Position numbers and translations under genes: made by a program. Shown here one piece after another: positions 15,000 to 28,405 of a DNA stretch of 64,000 bases (positions within the stretch are counted from its first letter, which is position 1; each line of letters begins with the position of its first letter). The DNA is taken from contig JAYKKT010000087.1 of the NCBI GenBank assembly GCA_036023115.1, positions 11,544,501 to 11,608,500 on the forward strand, read 5' to 3'. The DNA comes from Brasenia schreberi (lineage: Eukaryota > Streptophyta > Magnoliopsida > Nymphaeales > Cabombaceae). Under the pieces are notes generated by a model. The model made no database searches. It was not told the DNA's origin and saw only the letters and a list, made by a program, of their open reading frames with translations.

Positions 15000-17766
15000 T
15001 TGTTGATTTTAAGTCTCAACCAAACCACACCAGTAATGAACTCATACCCGTTACGGTTATTGATTTATTGTCTTAGTCGAAATGCACACACAAAGAAGTT
15101 ATGTTCGTCCATCATTAATATGGATTTTAAGTTTCAACCTAACCAAACAAACAAAAAACTTATAGCCCTCACAATTATTGATTTAGAGTCTTAACCTAAC
15201 TGTATACAATAAACGTTATATCTGTCTGTCACTAATGTTGATTTCAAGTCTCAACCTAACTACACAAACAAAGAACTTATATCTATCCACAATGTAGATT
15301 GAGGGTCTTCGCGTAATCCCACGCACGAAAAAGTTATATTCATCCGTTACTAATGTTGATTTTGGGACTCGACCTAACCACAAAAAAAAACTTATAACCG
15401 TCACTATTATTGATTTATAGTCATTGCCTAACTACACTCACGAAAAATTTGTATTCGTTGAAGACTAATGTTGATTTGAAGTCTCAACCTAACCACACCA
15501 ACAAATAACTTATACCCATCACTATTGTTGATTTATAGTCTTACCCTAACCGTACACACGACAAAGTTATATTCGTATGTCACTAACGTTGATTTTAAGT
15601 TTAAACCAAACCACACCAATAAAGAACTTATACTCATGAGTGTTGTCGATTTAGAGTCTTTGCCTAACTGCACACACAAAAAAGTTATATTGGTTCGTTA
15701 CAAATGTTGAATTTCAGTCTTAACCAAACCACACCAACAAATAACTTTTCCATATCACTAATGTTGATTTGAAGTCTCAACCTAACTACACTAACAAATA
15801 ACTTATACCCATCATTATTGTTGATTTATAGTCTTACCCTAACCGTACACACGACAAAGTTATATTCGTCTGTCACTAATGATGATTTTAAGTTTCAACC
15901 AAACCACACCAATAAAGAACTTATACTCATGAGTATTATCGATTTAGAGTCTTTGCCTAACTGCACACACAAAAAAGTTATATTCGTTCGTTACTAATGT
16001 TGATTTTCAGTCTTAACTTAACCACACCAACAAATAACTTATCCATATCACTATTGTTGATTTAGAGTCTTACCCTAACCGTACACGTGACGAAGTTGTA
16101 TCCATCACTCACTAATGTTGATTTAAAGTCTCAACCTAACCACATAAATAAATAACTTATACTTGTCACTATTGTTGATTTACACAATTAGCCTAACCAC
16201 ACACACGAAGAAATTATATCCATTCATCACTAATCGTGATTTTAAGTCTCCAACTAAGGAAACAAACGAAGAACTTATAGTTGTTACTATTATTGATTTA
16301 GAGTCTTACCCAAATCGCACACACAAAAAAGTTGTGATATCCATCCATCAATAATGTTCATTTTAAGTCTCAACCTAACTACACAAACAAAGAACTTATA
16401 GCTGTCACTATTGTTCATCTAAAGTCTTACCCTTACCGTATACAAGACAAAGTTATATTCGTCAGTCACTAATGTTGATTTGAAGTCTCAACCTAACCAT
16501 AAGAACAAAAAACTTATACCCACCGGTATTGTCGATTTAGAGTCATTGCCTAACACCACACACGAAAAAGTTTTATCCGTCCATCACTAATGTTGATTTC
16601 ACGTCTCAAACTAACCATACCAATAAAGGACTTATACCCGTCACTATTGTTGATTTACAGTCTTACCCTAACCATACACACGACGAAGTTATATCCATCC
16701 ATTACTAATGGTGATTTAAAGTCTCAACCTAACCACATAAACAAATAACTTATACCCGTTAATATTGTTGATTAAAGTCTTACCCAAACCCCACGCACGA
16801 AAAAGTTATATGTATGTCACTAATGTTGATTTTATGGTCTTAGCTTAATCGCAAGCACAAAAAAGTTATGTACGTCTGTAATTATTGTTGATTTTAAGTC
16901 TCAACCTAACCACACCAATAATGAACTCATACCCGTTACGATTGTTGATTTATTGTCTTAGTCGAAATGCACACACAAAGGAGTTATGTTCGTCCATCAT
17001 TAATATGGATTTTAAGTTTCAACCTAACCAAACAAACAAAAAACTTATAGCCCTCACAATTATTGATTTAGAGTCTTAACCTAACTGTATACAATAAATG
17101 TTATATCCATCTGTCACTAATGTTGATTTCAAGTCTCAACCTAATTGTACAAACAAAGAACTTATATCTGTCAATAATGTAGATTGAGGTCTTCGCCTAA
17201 TCCCACGCGCGAAAAAGTTATATTCATCCGTTACTAATGTTGATTTTGGGTCTCGACCTAACCACACAAAAAAAACTTATAACCGTCACTATTATTGATT
17301 TACAGTCATGGCACTCACGAAAAAGTTATATTCGTTGAAGACTAATGTTGATTTGAAGTCTGAACCTAATCATACCAACAAATAACGTATACCCATCACT
17401 ATTGTTGATTTAGAGTCTTACACTAACCGTAGACACAACAAAGTTATATCCGTTTGTCACTAACGTTGATTTCAAGTTTCAACCAAACCACACCAACAAA
17501 GAACTTATACTCATGAGTATTGTCGATTTAAAGTCTTTGCCTAACTGCACAAAAAAAAAAGTTATATTCGTTCATTACTAGTGTTGATTTTAAGTCTTAA
17601 ACTAACCACACCAACAAATAAATTATACATATCACTATTATTGATTTATAGTCTTATCCTAACCATACACGTGACGAAGTTATATCCATCACTCGTCACT
17701 CACTAATGTTGATTTAAAGTCTCAACCTAACCACATAAATAATTAACTTATACCCATCACTATTGT
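15000..17766. repeat. 1885-bp higher-order repeat and truncated terminal unit at the array edge
   Basis: The last complete unit (15000-16884, 1885 bp) carries extra monomers with the ACTCATGAGTATTATCGA signature. The following unit (16885-17766) is cut short. A local duplication (CACTCGTCACTCACTAATG, ~17690) lies close to the edge. Repeat homology stops at about 17766 after CCATCACTATTGTG and unique sequence starts; no transposon end or microsatellite marks the junction. Confidence 0.75.
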
Positions 17767-18347
17767 GCTAAACCAATAATTGAGGGAGGGATGTCGAGGA
17801 ATCTAGTTCTTTGTGCAAACAAAAATAAGCACGTGAAGAATTTTGAGAGAGAGACTATGATGAAGAGGTAGTAGAAGGTGAAGCAACAGGTTACACTTAC
17901 CCAATCGTTCAACCATCAATTACGACTCTAAATAATGCATCCCACCAAAACGAAGCACAGTGCCTCCCACATAAGCCCAACCTTGATCTTATGCATTTAT
18001 ATAATGTTAATACGTAGAGTGTCTCCATGCACCAAAGGAACACACAAGCGCACACCAGCAGAACCGATGAACGAATAGTTAAACCTCCCAACAAAAACTT
18101 AACATTTTGTTCATGGTCCCCAAAAGTTATACGGGGATTTCTTCCATGGACGAAAATGAATCTAGCATAAACAATAATAAAGTAAACTTTCCAAATTGAG
18201 AAACCAGTGGTACCTTTTGAGTTTGGCCGAACCAGTGATGTGTCTGTGATATCACCATTTCTTCCATGAACGGAAATGACAGAGGACCCCACTGATTTGT
18301 CTCTCAGATCCACGCTTTAATGGGTACCGGTGATTGAAAGAAACGGT

Positions 18348-18384
<37 letters not shown>

Positions 18385-20556
18385 TGCCTGACAAAATGGA
18401 AACCCGCCTGTGGCCAAATGAGTACAAATTAGTAAAAGACCAATATACCCTCTCTTTGGCAGTTTAAACTTTTTGGGTTGGAGCACGTGGATCTGCACGG
18501 TGTTTGTTTTGTGTCCGGATCCGTGTTAAGATGTAAAGATAGGTTCAATTTCAGACACGATCTAAATCCTACGACCACGACCCAAAAGTCCCAGCTCGTG
18601 ACAGAAAAAAAAATAAGTAGCGTTCAGGTTGACCTGGTTTTAACATAAAAACCAACACAAGATAAACATTATCCGAACACAAGCAATTTTAGACATGACA
18701 TAAAAACTAAAGCAGACAGTATTTGAAAAGACAATGCTTATGTTTGGGTTGACCTGTTTGTTAGAAGGAGACAGGGCACGAACATGACACAAAACATAAA
18801 AAGACCAACCTGCACCAGATTGCTTGTGAAATTTGACACGGATTGGATCCATAAAATCTAATTGGATGTATTGCAATAGTAATCAGATCCAACTATAAAC
18901 TAGATCCAGGTTTTGTTTCAGGATGGTACAAATATCGGAAACCTAATTTGGTTAGTGGATCCAAACTTAAATTTAACTCAAAGATGCTGCCATTACTTGA
19001 GGTCTCATTTTTTCCTTCTTTCTTTTTGGGAGGTTAAAGCCTGGCCTAAAACAAGATGCTATGTGACATGGATGCATATCTGAAACATAGCTATGGACAT
19101 GCCAACCTTGACATGCGCACCCTTGAAGGCTTGAATTCAATAGAATGACTCTTCAACTAGGAGGGGGACTTTTGCAGGTCCCTATATAGATACAGCAGTT
19201 ACCATGAGTGACGAAAGAAGGAGAATGTTTGTCCAAACTTGCCTCCCATGAAAATGGAAAAGAATCATGACAACAAGTGAGCTCTCTATCACTATTTTGA
19301 AGGAACGAGTGATTGACTCTCACAAGATTCGAGCCTTCATGCAGCTTCTGGCCCCCAACGTATCTCAATGAAGGCAATGATGATGATGATTCTCATTGCA
19401 CCTTGTTCAATGTTCATCTCTTAAAGAAGTAGCCAACCGTGCTCTCGAAATTCTAGTATAGCTGCACCAAAGTAGTTCGAAGACAGTGAACGTGAATCTT
19501 CATGTAGCAAAGAAGAAACTGGTCGAGATTCAATGCTCCTAGAACAATGAAGCTTCCCAACGCACAATAATTTCCACGGAGAAATTCATGCACCCAATAA
19601 AAGCATAGTATACATGGAAATCCTATAAGCCAAAGTGTGTTACGCAACAAAGAGAGTCCATAAAATCCAAACATGTGAAAGAACAAAGACAAATGCTTCA
19701 ATGTTCAGAAACTAGTCTCGCTATGTCTCAGCTGAGAAACTACTAGCTGCAAAGGTGTCATCACGTTCGTCCAAATCCACCGCAAATGCCTCTCTCTGGC
19801 CAAGGCAATGTTTAGAGTTTCGAGTTACAACTACTGATAGACAGTAGAAACTAGATGCAACAAAAACTGGAGAGAAATCTTGAGAATTTCCGAATTTGCA
19901 TCATAGGAAGGGGAAACAAAGAAAAGGGAATATGATCTTAGGTTTTCAACAGTAAAATGGAATAAACAGCATAAGCAACGCAAAGCGAGCACAATCTCTA
20001 GAGTTCAAAGCAACTAACCTGAAGCAAAATCTAATATGAAAGGAGAATAATCTCTAGTATCTTGGATCGTAACGACGATTGGGCAAAAGAAACGAGAAAA
20101 TGAAAAGCATTCTCTAGGACCTCGAATTTCGCCAATAGACAGTACGAAGAATTGACGGTACAAAGTGACAAAACGGAGATGGGAAAGATAAAACTCGGAA
20201 TTTTGATGCTCTGGAGCAAAGATGGAGAGGATAAACTCTACGGCATGGAAACATTGCTGAAATTGAAGGATCGAGAAAATTCCTAACCCTGGATTGCTCT
20301 TCGTTCTTTTTTTATTTCTTTGACCCAAGGAAATACAAAACACCAAACCACTTTCCAAGAGAACACTGTTCGTCACACTTATCTGTAGGGTGTCGAATTG
20401 TAACGACGAACCAATAACGGAAACGGAGAAAGGAGAATAGCGGGCAAGGTTAAGTCACATAGGAGACGACGAAGGAGAAGAAGGGAAGAACCAAGGAATG
20501 GGGGAGGGTACGAACCTTGCAGAGGAAGTCGAGATAGTTCTGAAGATGAGTCGCAG
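17767..20556. other. Intergenic sequence, no gene recognised
   Basis: Reading frames here (up to 134 codons, minus strand) have no recognisable domain and look like chance. An (AG)n microsatellite lies at about 18350-18380. On the minus strand 20400-20640 resembles a plant 5' end: a C/T-rich stretch follows a CAAG/GTTCGT donor-like site. I could not link it to a coding sequence. Confidence 0.6.
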
Positions 20557-21114
20557 ATGCTGTTCTCCTTGTTGCCTAGCGTGATGACCTTGAGGAGGCA
20601 GACGATCGTTGGGCACCTTGTGCTCGGAGCGATCGCCTACTGTGGCTTCGTCAACTGCATCAGCATTTCAGGAAGTCGAGATGTTTCGAAGCGTGCAAGA
20701 TCTCGAGGCTATCCCGCAACTGCAGCCTCGTCTGCATCGTTGCACAACCCAACCGATTGCTCGGTTTTACAACAAAATCTAGATATCTCCGTCTCTAAAC
20801 GATTGGGATCAAATGAGAGAGAGGAAGAGAGAGAGTGGATTTCTGGCTGTCGAGATGTTTCGAAGCATGCAAGATCTCGAGGCTATCCCGCAACTGCAGC
20901 CTCGCCTGCATCGTTGCACAACCCAACCCATTGCTCGGTTTTACAACAAAATCTAGATATCTCTGTATCTAAGCGAGAGGGATCAAATGAGAGAGAGGAA
21001 GAGAGAGTGGATTTCTGGCTCGATGAGTCGGCAAGCATGTCGGTCCAAGTTTTAAACGCTCGTGAAAGTTTCATGAGAGAGAGAGAGGGGCAACTTTTAG
21101 GAAGGTTCCGTTGA
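20557..21114 (+). CDS. Hypothetical ORF with an in-frame 58-residue duplication
   Basis: A 185-codon frame. Its N-terminus has a hydrophobic stretch (IVGHLVLGAIAYCGFVNCIS, residues ~17-36). Two tandem 58-residue copies follow, each starting RDVSK and containing RSRGYPATAAS, LHNPT and LQQNLDISVSKR. The repeat unit is 174 bp, a multiple of three, so both copies keep frame. The repeat looks low in complexity and ends in GA-rich sequence (NEREEER). No family is recognised and no neighbouring exon supports it. It may be chance coding over duplicated intergenic DNA, or the 5' flank of a minus-strand gene. Confidence 0.25.
   Translation: MLFSLLPSVMTLRRQTIVGHLVLGAIAYCGFVNCISISGSRDVSKRARSRGYPATAASSASLHNPTDCSVLQQNLDISVSKRLGSNEREEEREWISGCRDVSKHARSRGYPATAASPASLHNPTHCSVLQQNLDISVSKREGSNEREEERVDFWLDESASMSVQVLNARESFMREREGQLLGRFR
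20675..21020. repeat. Two-copy 174-bp tandem duplication
   Basis: The segment starting GTCGAGATGTTTCGAAGC occurs at 20675 and again at 20849, 174 bp apart. The copies run through GGCTATCCCGCAACTGCAGC and the GAGAGAGGAAGAGAG stretch with only a few substitutions. Copy two degenerates at about 21020. Confidence 0.9.
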
Positions 21115-22312
<1,198 letters not shown>

Positions 22313-22322
22313 TCTCCCACTT
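22313..22322 (-). other. Polypurine tract of the Copia element
   Basis: The minus strand reads AAGTGGGAGA immediately before the LTR TG, the usual primer for plus-strand synthesis in plant Copia elements. Confidence 0.8.
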
Positions 22323-22744
22323 AGTCATTCGAGTCAAGTGAACTGACATAATGGTTTTCTTCTCACTTTTGTGGGTTTTCCTAGTAATATCATTTTATGA
22401 TTGCTATTGCAATCACCATCCGTCGTGTGATTTTTTATCTACATAACAATCAAAAATATCTCAAACCCATGTTCGCAACATGTTTTGAGAAAAGACCCTC
22501 TCTTATGCCTTTAGTCATATGAGCTGGCATGTATGAGATGGATATTTCCTTTCTCATGATTATATTATGAACATAATGGTATTTAACTATTATATATTTG
22601 CTCTTAGAGATGTCAGTTTCACTCATGTATTTAACTATTATATATTTGCTCTTGGATATATCATGGGTAATCGCTGCGTTGTTGCCACGTTAAATGACAA
22701 TTGTTCGCCAGCTATCTCCAACTTCAAATCTCCTATAAAGCGAT

Positions 22745-22880
22745 TTATCTAAACGGTACTCGTTCCAACCATACAGCAAGCCACATACTCAGCTTTCTGT
22801 GTATGTAATTCTACACAACCCTATTTCTTACATGCCAAAGAAATATCACCACCTCCAAATAAGAATATTTGTCTCGAGTT
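22745..22880 (-). pseudogene. Copia RNase H remnant
   Basis: The minus strand encodes GGGDISLACKK, a stop, then GCVELHTQKAEYVACC, matching the Copia RNase H signature of the type SWxSKKQ..VALSTxEAEY. The in-frame stop lies where SKKQ normally reads on. Downstream sequence is further decayed. Confidence 0.75.
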
Positions 22881-23020
22881 GATTTACTGTCATATTTTCT
22901 CCCAACAAAATTAGCATATGAGTATCCTATCATTTTCAGTTTATCTACTTGAAAACACAATTTCAAGTCTTTTGTTCTTTTGAGATATCTTAAAATCTTT
23001 TTTACGGCTATCCAATATTG

Positions 23021-23470
23021 TCATCCAGGATTACTTTGATATTTACTCTCAAGACCAATAGCAAAACTGGTAACAGGTCTTGTACACAACATAGCATACA
23101 TCAAGTTATCCACAATTTGTGCATAAGAAACGTTACACTTATCGTCTCCTTCACCAGGACAATCAGCCTTACTTAGTTTGACTCCTTTTCCATTAAGTGT
23201 AATAGCATACTTGCATTCACCCATTTTGAACTTCTTGAGGATATAGTCAATATATCTCTCATGACTTAGGTATAAGAGTTTAGATTTTCTATCTCGAGAG
23301 ATCTTTATACTGAAGATATAGGATGTTTCTCCTATATCCTTCATTTTAAACATTCGGTTTAACCATGACTTAGTTTTGACAACCATCTCATTATCATTCT
23401 CAATCAACAATATGTCATCTACATATAACAATAAGATGACAAAGTAACTCCCACTGTTTCAGACATATAC
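23021..23470 (-). pseudogene. Copia reverse transcriptase fragment (YVDD)
   Basis: The minus strand reads SGSYFVILLLYVDDILLI followed by WLNRMFKMKDIGETSYIFSI. The YVDD box is the polymerase catalytic motif, and the following DxGE...GI-like block is typical of RVT_2 Copia enzymes. SHERYIDYILKKFKM and the CNVSYAQIVDNLMYAMLCTR region, both downstream, also match the family. The frame ends at about 23021 where RNase H should continue. Upstream polymerase motifs (23.5-24.0 kb) are scattered over broken frames. Confidence 0.9.
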
Positions 23471-24361
23471 ATAGTGATCAAGCTTATTAGCTACAAACCC
23501 AAGTTCAATAATGACATTTTGAAAAGTCAAATACCATTGACAAGGTGATTGATTCAGGCCATATAGGGATTTTCTCAACCTATATATTTTATCTTCTTCG
23601 CCTTCAACTATATATCCTTCAGGCTGCTACATGTAAATGATTTCATCTAAATCTTCATTTAGAAAAGTTGTCTTTATATCTAACTAATGTAAGTTTAAAT
23701 CATAATATAGAGATATTGCTACAATTATCCTTATTGATGCAAATTTGGTATATGAGAATATGTCTCAACATAGTCTATCCCATATTTTTTTGAAAAACTT
23801 TTTGCAACCAACCTTGCTTTAAACTTGTCTATTGAACCATCAACATTATATTTCTTTTTCAAAACCCATTTACAACTTATAACTTTCATTTCTTTTGACA
23901 AATCAGCCAATTCTCAGACTTGTTTTTCTCAATAGATTCAATTTCCTCATCTATGGCTTTACCCCACTTTATTGCTTTCGATGAATTCATAGCTTGCTGA
24001 TAAGTCAAGTTATCAGTCAACTCATCTAAATCCACTGAATTATTAACTTTTTGTGCAAGATAAATGTGATAATCTTTTAAGTAAAACGGTGTGGCCCTTG
24101 GTCTTTAATGTCCACTAAAAATTTCGGTTGTTTAGAAAGGTCTTCTATGGGTTCAAATGATGATTGATCTAGGTCTATTAGATAGTCAATATACTCATCA
24201 TTATTTTTCAGGATGTCATTCTTATTATCTTCTAAGAATTCAACATCTTTGCTCTCTATCAATCCGTGATTTTATGATAAAATCGATATATCTTTATGCC
24301 TTTAGGATATCTGATGAATATACATGTAAATCACCTATTGTCTAGCTTATCTATAGACTGA

Positions 24362-24957
24362 TCAAGGATCTTTACATGAGCAACCCCACCTCCTGAGATG
24401 ACCTAGTTTGGGTTTTCTTTCAAACCACATCTCATATGGTGTAGTGAATATCACCTTACATGGTACTCTATTGAGTATGTATACCATTGCACTTACTACT
24501 TCTACCCAAAATATCCTTCGTAGAGAGGCATCAATTAACATTGACATTGTCATATTCAGTAAGATCTTGTTATATCTTTCAGCTACGCCATTTTGTTGAG
24601 GTGTACTAGGCATTATATTTTTCTTTGAAATACCAAACTCTTTACAGAATTCCAAAAATTTTGCATAGAGATATTCACCACCTCTATCTGATCTTAAGAC
24701 TTTAATTGAATGCTCAGTTGATTTTTAACTTCTTGCTTATATTCTTTAAAAACGTGAAGTACTTCAAATTTATATGCTTGGAGATATAAATACATATATC
24801 TTAAGTAATCATCGTTAAAAGTTATAGGATAAACATTTTCACAATGTGACCTTATTTTGAAGGGTCCATATAAATCCGTGTGAATGACCTCCAACAAGGT
24901 TCTTGCCCTTGTTGTCTTTTTGGAAAAAATTTCCTTGTCCATTTTTCTTGTATACAA
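24362..24957 (-). pseudogene. Copia integrase fragments
   Basis: Two minus-strand frames carry the integrase core. 24957-24694 has LLEVIHTDLYGPF, the first catalytic Asp region. 24655-24362 has FGISKKNIMPSTPQQNGVAE, the STPQQNG.AER signature with the catalytic Glu, then FWVEVVSAMVYILNRVP. A frame break separates them near 24660-24690. Confidence 0.9.
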
Positions 24958-25494
24958 GATTCGTACTTGTTGAAAGTATTTTCCCCAAAACTCGACAGTA
25001 AGTCAAAGTTGGATAATTTCCTCAACTTTTCATACTTATATGCTCAAGGTATTTATGTTATACATTTACATCAACATTAAAGGCACAATCAATATAAGTA
25101 GAAGGATTTTCATTCTCATTAACTTTCAACTTGAACAATTCCCTGTTCTACATCAAATTCCCTAAAGAAAAATATTCTCCCTTGTTTCCCCACAGTCACC
25201 TTGCCAGCAACAAACCTAACCTCAAAACCTTTCTTTACTAAGGCATTGCGCCTTATAGATGATACAATCAATAAATCAGTTAATACAACCAGTATGCCTT
25301 GTACAAATATTGTAAAGAACCCAAAACTCAAAACATCGAAGAAAGTATTATTTCTCATATACATCCGATGGTCTCCTAGTTTGTACTCATTTAGATCCAT
25401 TACTCCTTATTTGTTCTTCGAGATATGTCTGGTCACTCCAGCCATCAACCATTTACTGGGTGGTCCATGTAAAAACATTCCGATATTACGTAGA

Positions 25495-26272
25495 TTATTT
25501 CTTGCTTCTCCGATTGTTTGTGTTTTGGTTGTTTTCTCCACTCTTCTTATTACAACAATCCTTTTTATAGTGTCTAATCTTTACACAGTTGAAACACTTG
25601 ACCTGAAAAACGGTTTTCTGCGTTTTCTTAAAAGAATGATCACTCTTTTTATTATTTCTCTCAAACCTTTTGTTTGGTTTATTTCTCTTTTGGTTGGGTT
25701 TGCAGCTAGACCCTATCTCATCTTGTACTACTAGGAATTTTTCTTTTATATTTTTACTCATATGTTCTTTCTCAATTGCTATTTTGAGGGGCAATTTAAA
25801 AATGTTGATTTATGACCATAATCTGAGTGCAGTGGTGACCATGTTCTATGGCAGGGGAAGACTGTTTAATATTGTGGATATCTGCATCGGTTTTGGGATG
25901 ATTGATTTTTCTACAGCTAGGTCCCTTGCCATTACCAACATATGATTTATATGTTCTACTACATTATCCCCTTCTTTCATTTTAAATGAATTATATTTTT
26001 GTAGTAGCAATTGGACATGCAGTTTGATAATTGTATCGTATTTGGCTATTATAGAATCGAACAGCTCTTTTGCGGTCTCAAATTCTTCGAAGACCCTAAT
26101 CAAGTCATTCTTCGTGTACGTCAACATGTCGGTTCTTCCTATTGTGTCATCTTTAAGAAGTATTTATACATTTCTATTTGTTGCTCTGTTGCATCTAATG
26201 ATGACGGTTGCACAGTTTCTTTTAGGACATACTTTATACCTTTATTAGAGTGAATGTCATCCTTCTCTTTCA
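25495..26272 (-). pseudogene. Copia gag with CCHC zinc knuckle
   Basis: From ~26272 the minus strand encodes a gag start region (DATEQQIEMYKYFL), then after a break ELFDSIIAKYDT and MKEGDNVVEHINHMLVMARD, the UBN2/gag pattern. The 25794-25495 frame carries CFNCVKIRHYKKDC, a C-x2-C-x4-H-x4-C nucleic-acid-binding knuckle in a Lys/Asn-rich context. Frame breaks fall between the parts. Confidence 0.85.
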
Positions 26273-26300
26273 TGTTTGGAAGTTTATACCGTTTAACTTT

Positions 26301-27716
26301 TTAGTCTTTGTTAGTTCCGACATACATATTTTAGAGTTCATTTTTATGTGTTTGGTAATTATAACAATTAGACGGTATAAAAAGAAAACATTTATTAGGC
26401 AACAAAACACAAATAACATAAATCTAATTAGCACGATACAGAATGTCATAAAAATGAACTAATAATAACTCATTTTTAATATAAAAACAAACTGGGATAA
26501 ATTCATAATTTTTTTCAAAAAATTTCTGTCTTTGTTAATTTCCCAAAACACCAGGGGTAAAACAATAATTTTATCGGTTTGTCCAATTTTATAATTTTTT
26601 AAAAAGACCAAAGACATAACAATAAAATTGGTGTTTGATATTTTTGAAAATTCACCATTGATCAGGGGTAAATTCATAATTTTACCCTTAAAAAGGAAAT
26701 TATGTTTTGTAATTCATAAATTCGATAGTAATCGGTTATATTGTGTGCGCTTTGAACTTGTACAAGGCGAATAGGTTGTTGATTGTGGAATAGGTCTGGA
26801 TGGAAATCAAGGGCTTCATATTCATTGAAATACCCATGAAACTGTCTAACCCTAAAAGAAGAGAATGTGCAAGCACATGACTATTCATATGTTACAAGTC
26901 ATGTGGTATATATATGTTCTTGAACGTGTGCAGGGTAGGTCCAATGTAGGTAGACATAGCCGATTCAAACACCAACCGAGTTGGTTGCAAAACTGGCCGA
27001 AATCGATTGAATGAGCCTCAGAATCATAATTGAAATCACGGATTCCTTAGGTTCATGCTTTCTGAAAATCAATCCAAAACCGAAACCCATGGCTCTAAAC
27101 ATTAAATTATTTTTTTTAAGTCCTCAGTCACATAGAAAATGTTGGCTCAACAACAGCAGAGAGTTCGACTCTGAAGGGACACAGTGAAACTCCCCTGCCA
27201 CCCCATTGCGATCCCATTTTATGAACACAAATCTAACTTGAGAGCTTTTATTGTTTCATCTTCTCGATATCGCAAAAGAAAAAAGGCGTTCCATGGTAAG
27301 CCTTGACATGAACACGGAACATTTTGGGTCATGTATGTGTCGAGTTTTCGTGTCCTATAGGATATTGCCAGTCCTACTTGCGGATCCCTTGTTTGAGACG
27401 TGAAGAGACCTTTTCCCATGACCGCTTGGTTCTCACATTTGCAAATGACCCAGCATAATTAAACTACTTTCAATTGAGACAATGAACAGGGTAAGATTTG
27501 TGTTGGGTGCAAAATTCTAAAACTGAACCCGACCCACTAAGCCAATAGTGTAGTATTTTATATGTAAATTAACAACCTAATAGATATCAATTCAACCTCA
27601 GTGCAAAGTTTCCACTGAACCCAGAACCCATTGTTAACACACTGACTTGCCAATATTTTACGCATAAAAAGGAAAATATTTTAATAAAAAATATGTCGTA
27701 TGCAAACTTGGTTCAG
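26301..27716. other. Intergenic sequence, nothing recognised
   Basis: AT-rich DNA with several GGGGTAAA-type motifs (26540-26690) but no coding frame, LTR or RNA gene that I can support. It should hold the 5' LTR of the neighbouring Copia element but does not visibly do so. Confidence 0.5.
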
Positions 27717-27900
27717 TTTAGACATAGCCGGTTCCTAACCATCCCTATGGTTCCAACCAGAACCAGACCGGTCAGGGACCGACTTCACCCGAACCCGGTG
27801 AAACTGGAACCAGAACCGGATCCAAAACCGGGACTCACCTGGTCCGGTTTCTGTTTTACCTTCTCCATAACCGGAACCCTCGGCCTCCGGTTATAACAAA
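27717..27900 (+). mobile_element. hAT-like element fragment rich in CCGGTT motifs
   Basis: The sequence opens TTTAGACATAGCCGGTTCC, close to the TIR of the complete element 270 bp downstream, and is full of AACCGG/CCGGTT motifs like it. No matching right end or target duplication was found, so it is probably a left-end fragment of a related copy. Confidence 0.5.
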
Positions 27901-27985
27901 AAGAAAAAAGTAGGGTAGTGCTATTGACAGCAACACATCGTGGCGAGCAAATCAAGTGGTTCATTATTGGGAAGGATATACCCAT

Positions 27986-28405
27986 ATAAACATGGCCGGT
28001 TCCGAACAGTTTTGGTCCGAACCGAAACCAAACCGCCTATAGAACCGGTGGTAATTGGAATCGGTCGAATTAGACCTGGAATCGGGGACTCCTGGTTCGA
28101 TTGCGGTTCATGGTCCTTGGAAACTGATTGGAAACTAGAACCCACAGTTCCAAATCACCTAGAATACACCGAGTGGTTCCTGTGGTTTAAAACTTTAAAT
28201 ATATTTTACAAAACTCTCTATCACCGATACATATGGTCGGTCTGACAACCGGTTAAAAAGCTAAACATTTATTTTTAAAATAAAAACAATATTAATTAAA
28301 TTGGATAAAAAACACCTTGAAATCGCTGTTTTGAGTTCGGAGCCGCCCTTGAGGTGGTTCGTTTCCGGCTCTAAGTTTCGGCCATACCGGAACCCGGACA
28401 TGTTT
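27986..28405. mobile_element. hAT-type MITE with TIRs and 8-9 bp target duplication
   Basis: The left end reads ATAAACATGGCCGGTTCCG and the right end, reverse-complemented, AAACATGTCCGGGTTCCG: imperfect inverted repeats of about 18 bp. The insert is bracketed by a perfect direct repeat TATACCCAT at 27977-27985 and 28405-28413; the 8-bp core ATACCCAT fits hAT superfamily target duplications. It is about 420 bp long and has no transposase, so it is non-autonomous. Confidence 0.8.

Larger units (their letters stand above)
1..17766. repeat. Tandem satellite array of alternating ~57/61-bp monomers
   Basis: The whole stretch is built from two related monomers. Type A (~57 bp) begins TTGATTTAAAGTCTCAACCT and ends near TTATACCCGTCACTATTG. 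Type B (~60-61 bp) begins TTGATTTAGAGTCTTACCCT and ends near CCATCACTAATG. They share TTGATTT, AGTCT, CCTAACC and TTATA and mostly alternate, giving a ~118-bp dimer. Monomers differ from one another, but the same series of variants recurs at longer distances, so this is a higher-order satellite. The window opens inside the array, so its real length is unknown. No transposon, gene or RNA gene was seen inside it. The many ~60-residue reading frames are by-products of the repeat. Confidence 0.97.

Noticed and set aside
596..17079. Recurrent ~60-65 codon frames in the satellite, e.g. the repeated LTTPIMNSYPLRLLIYCLS peptide
   Set aside because: They recur only because the repeat recurs, often start at non-ATG codons, stop after about three monomers and lack any domain. 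There is no sign of coding selection apart from repeat identity.
1..17766. Telomere-like CCCTAA motifs in B monomers
   Set aside because: TTACCCTAACC appears once per ~118 bp as part of the monomer, not as a (CCCTAAA)n array, so it is not telomeric DNA.
1..17766. CRISPR-like array of short regular repeats
   Set aside because: There are no unique spacers; the whole sequence is homologous monomer, and the window is plant nuclear DNA.
17909..18313. 134-codon minus-strand frame next to the satellite
   Set aside because: No domain, no neighbouring exon, unusual composition; a frame of this length is expected by chance.
22567..26462. Plus-strand frames within the Copia element
   Set aside because: They are antisense to gag-pol and are hydrophobic, low-complexity shadows.
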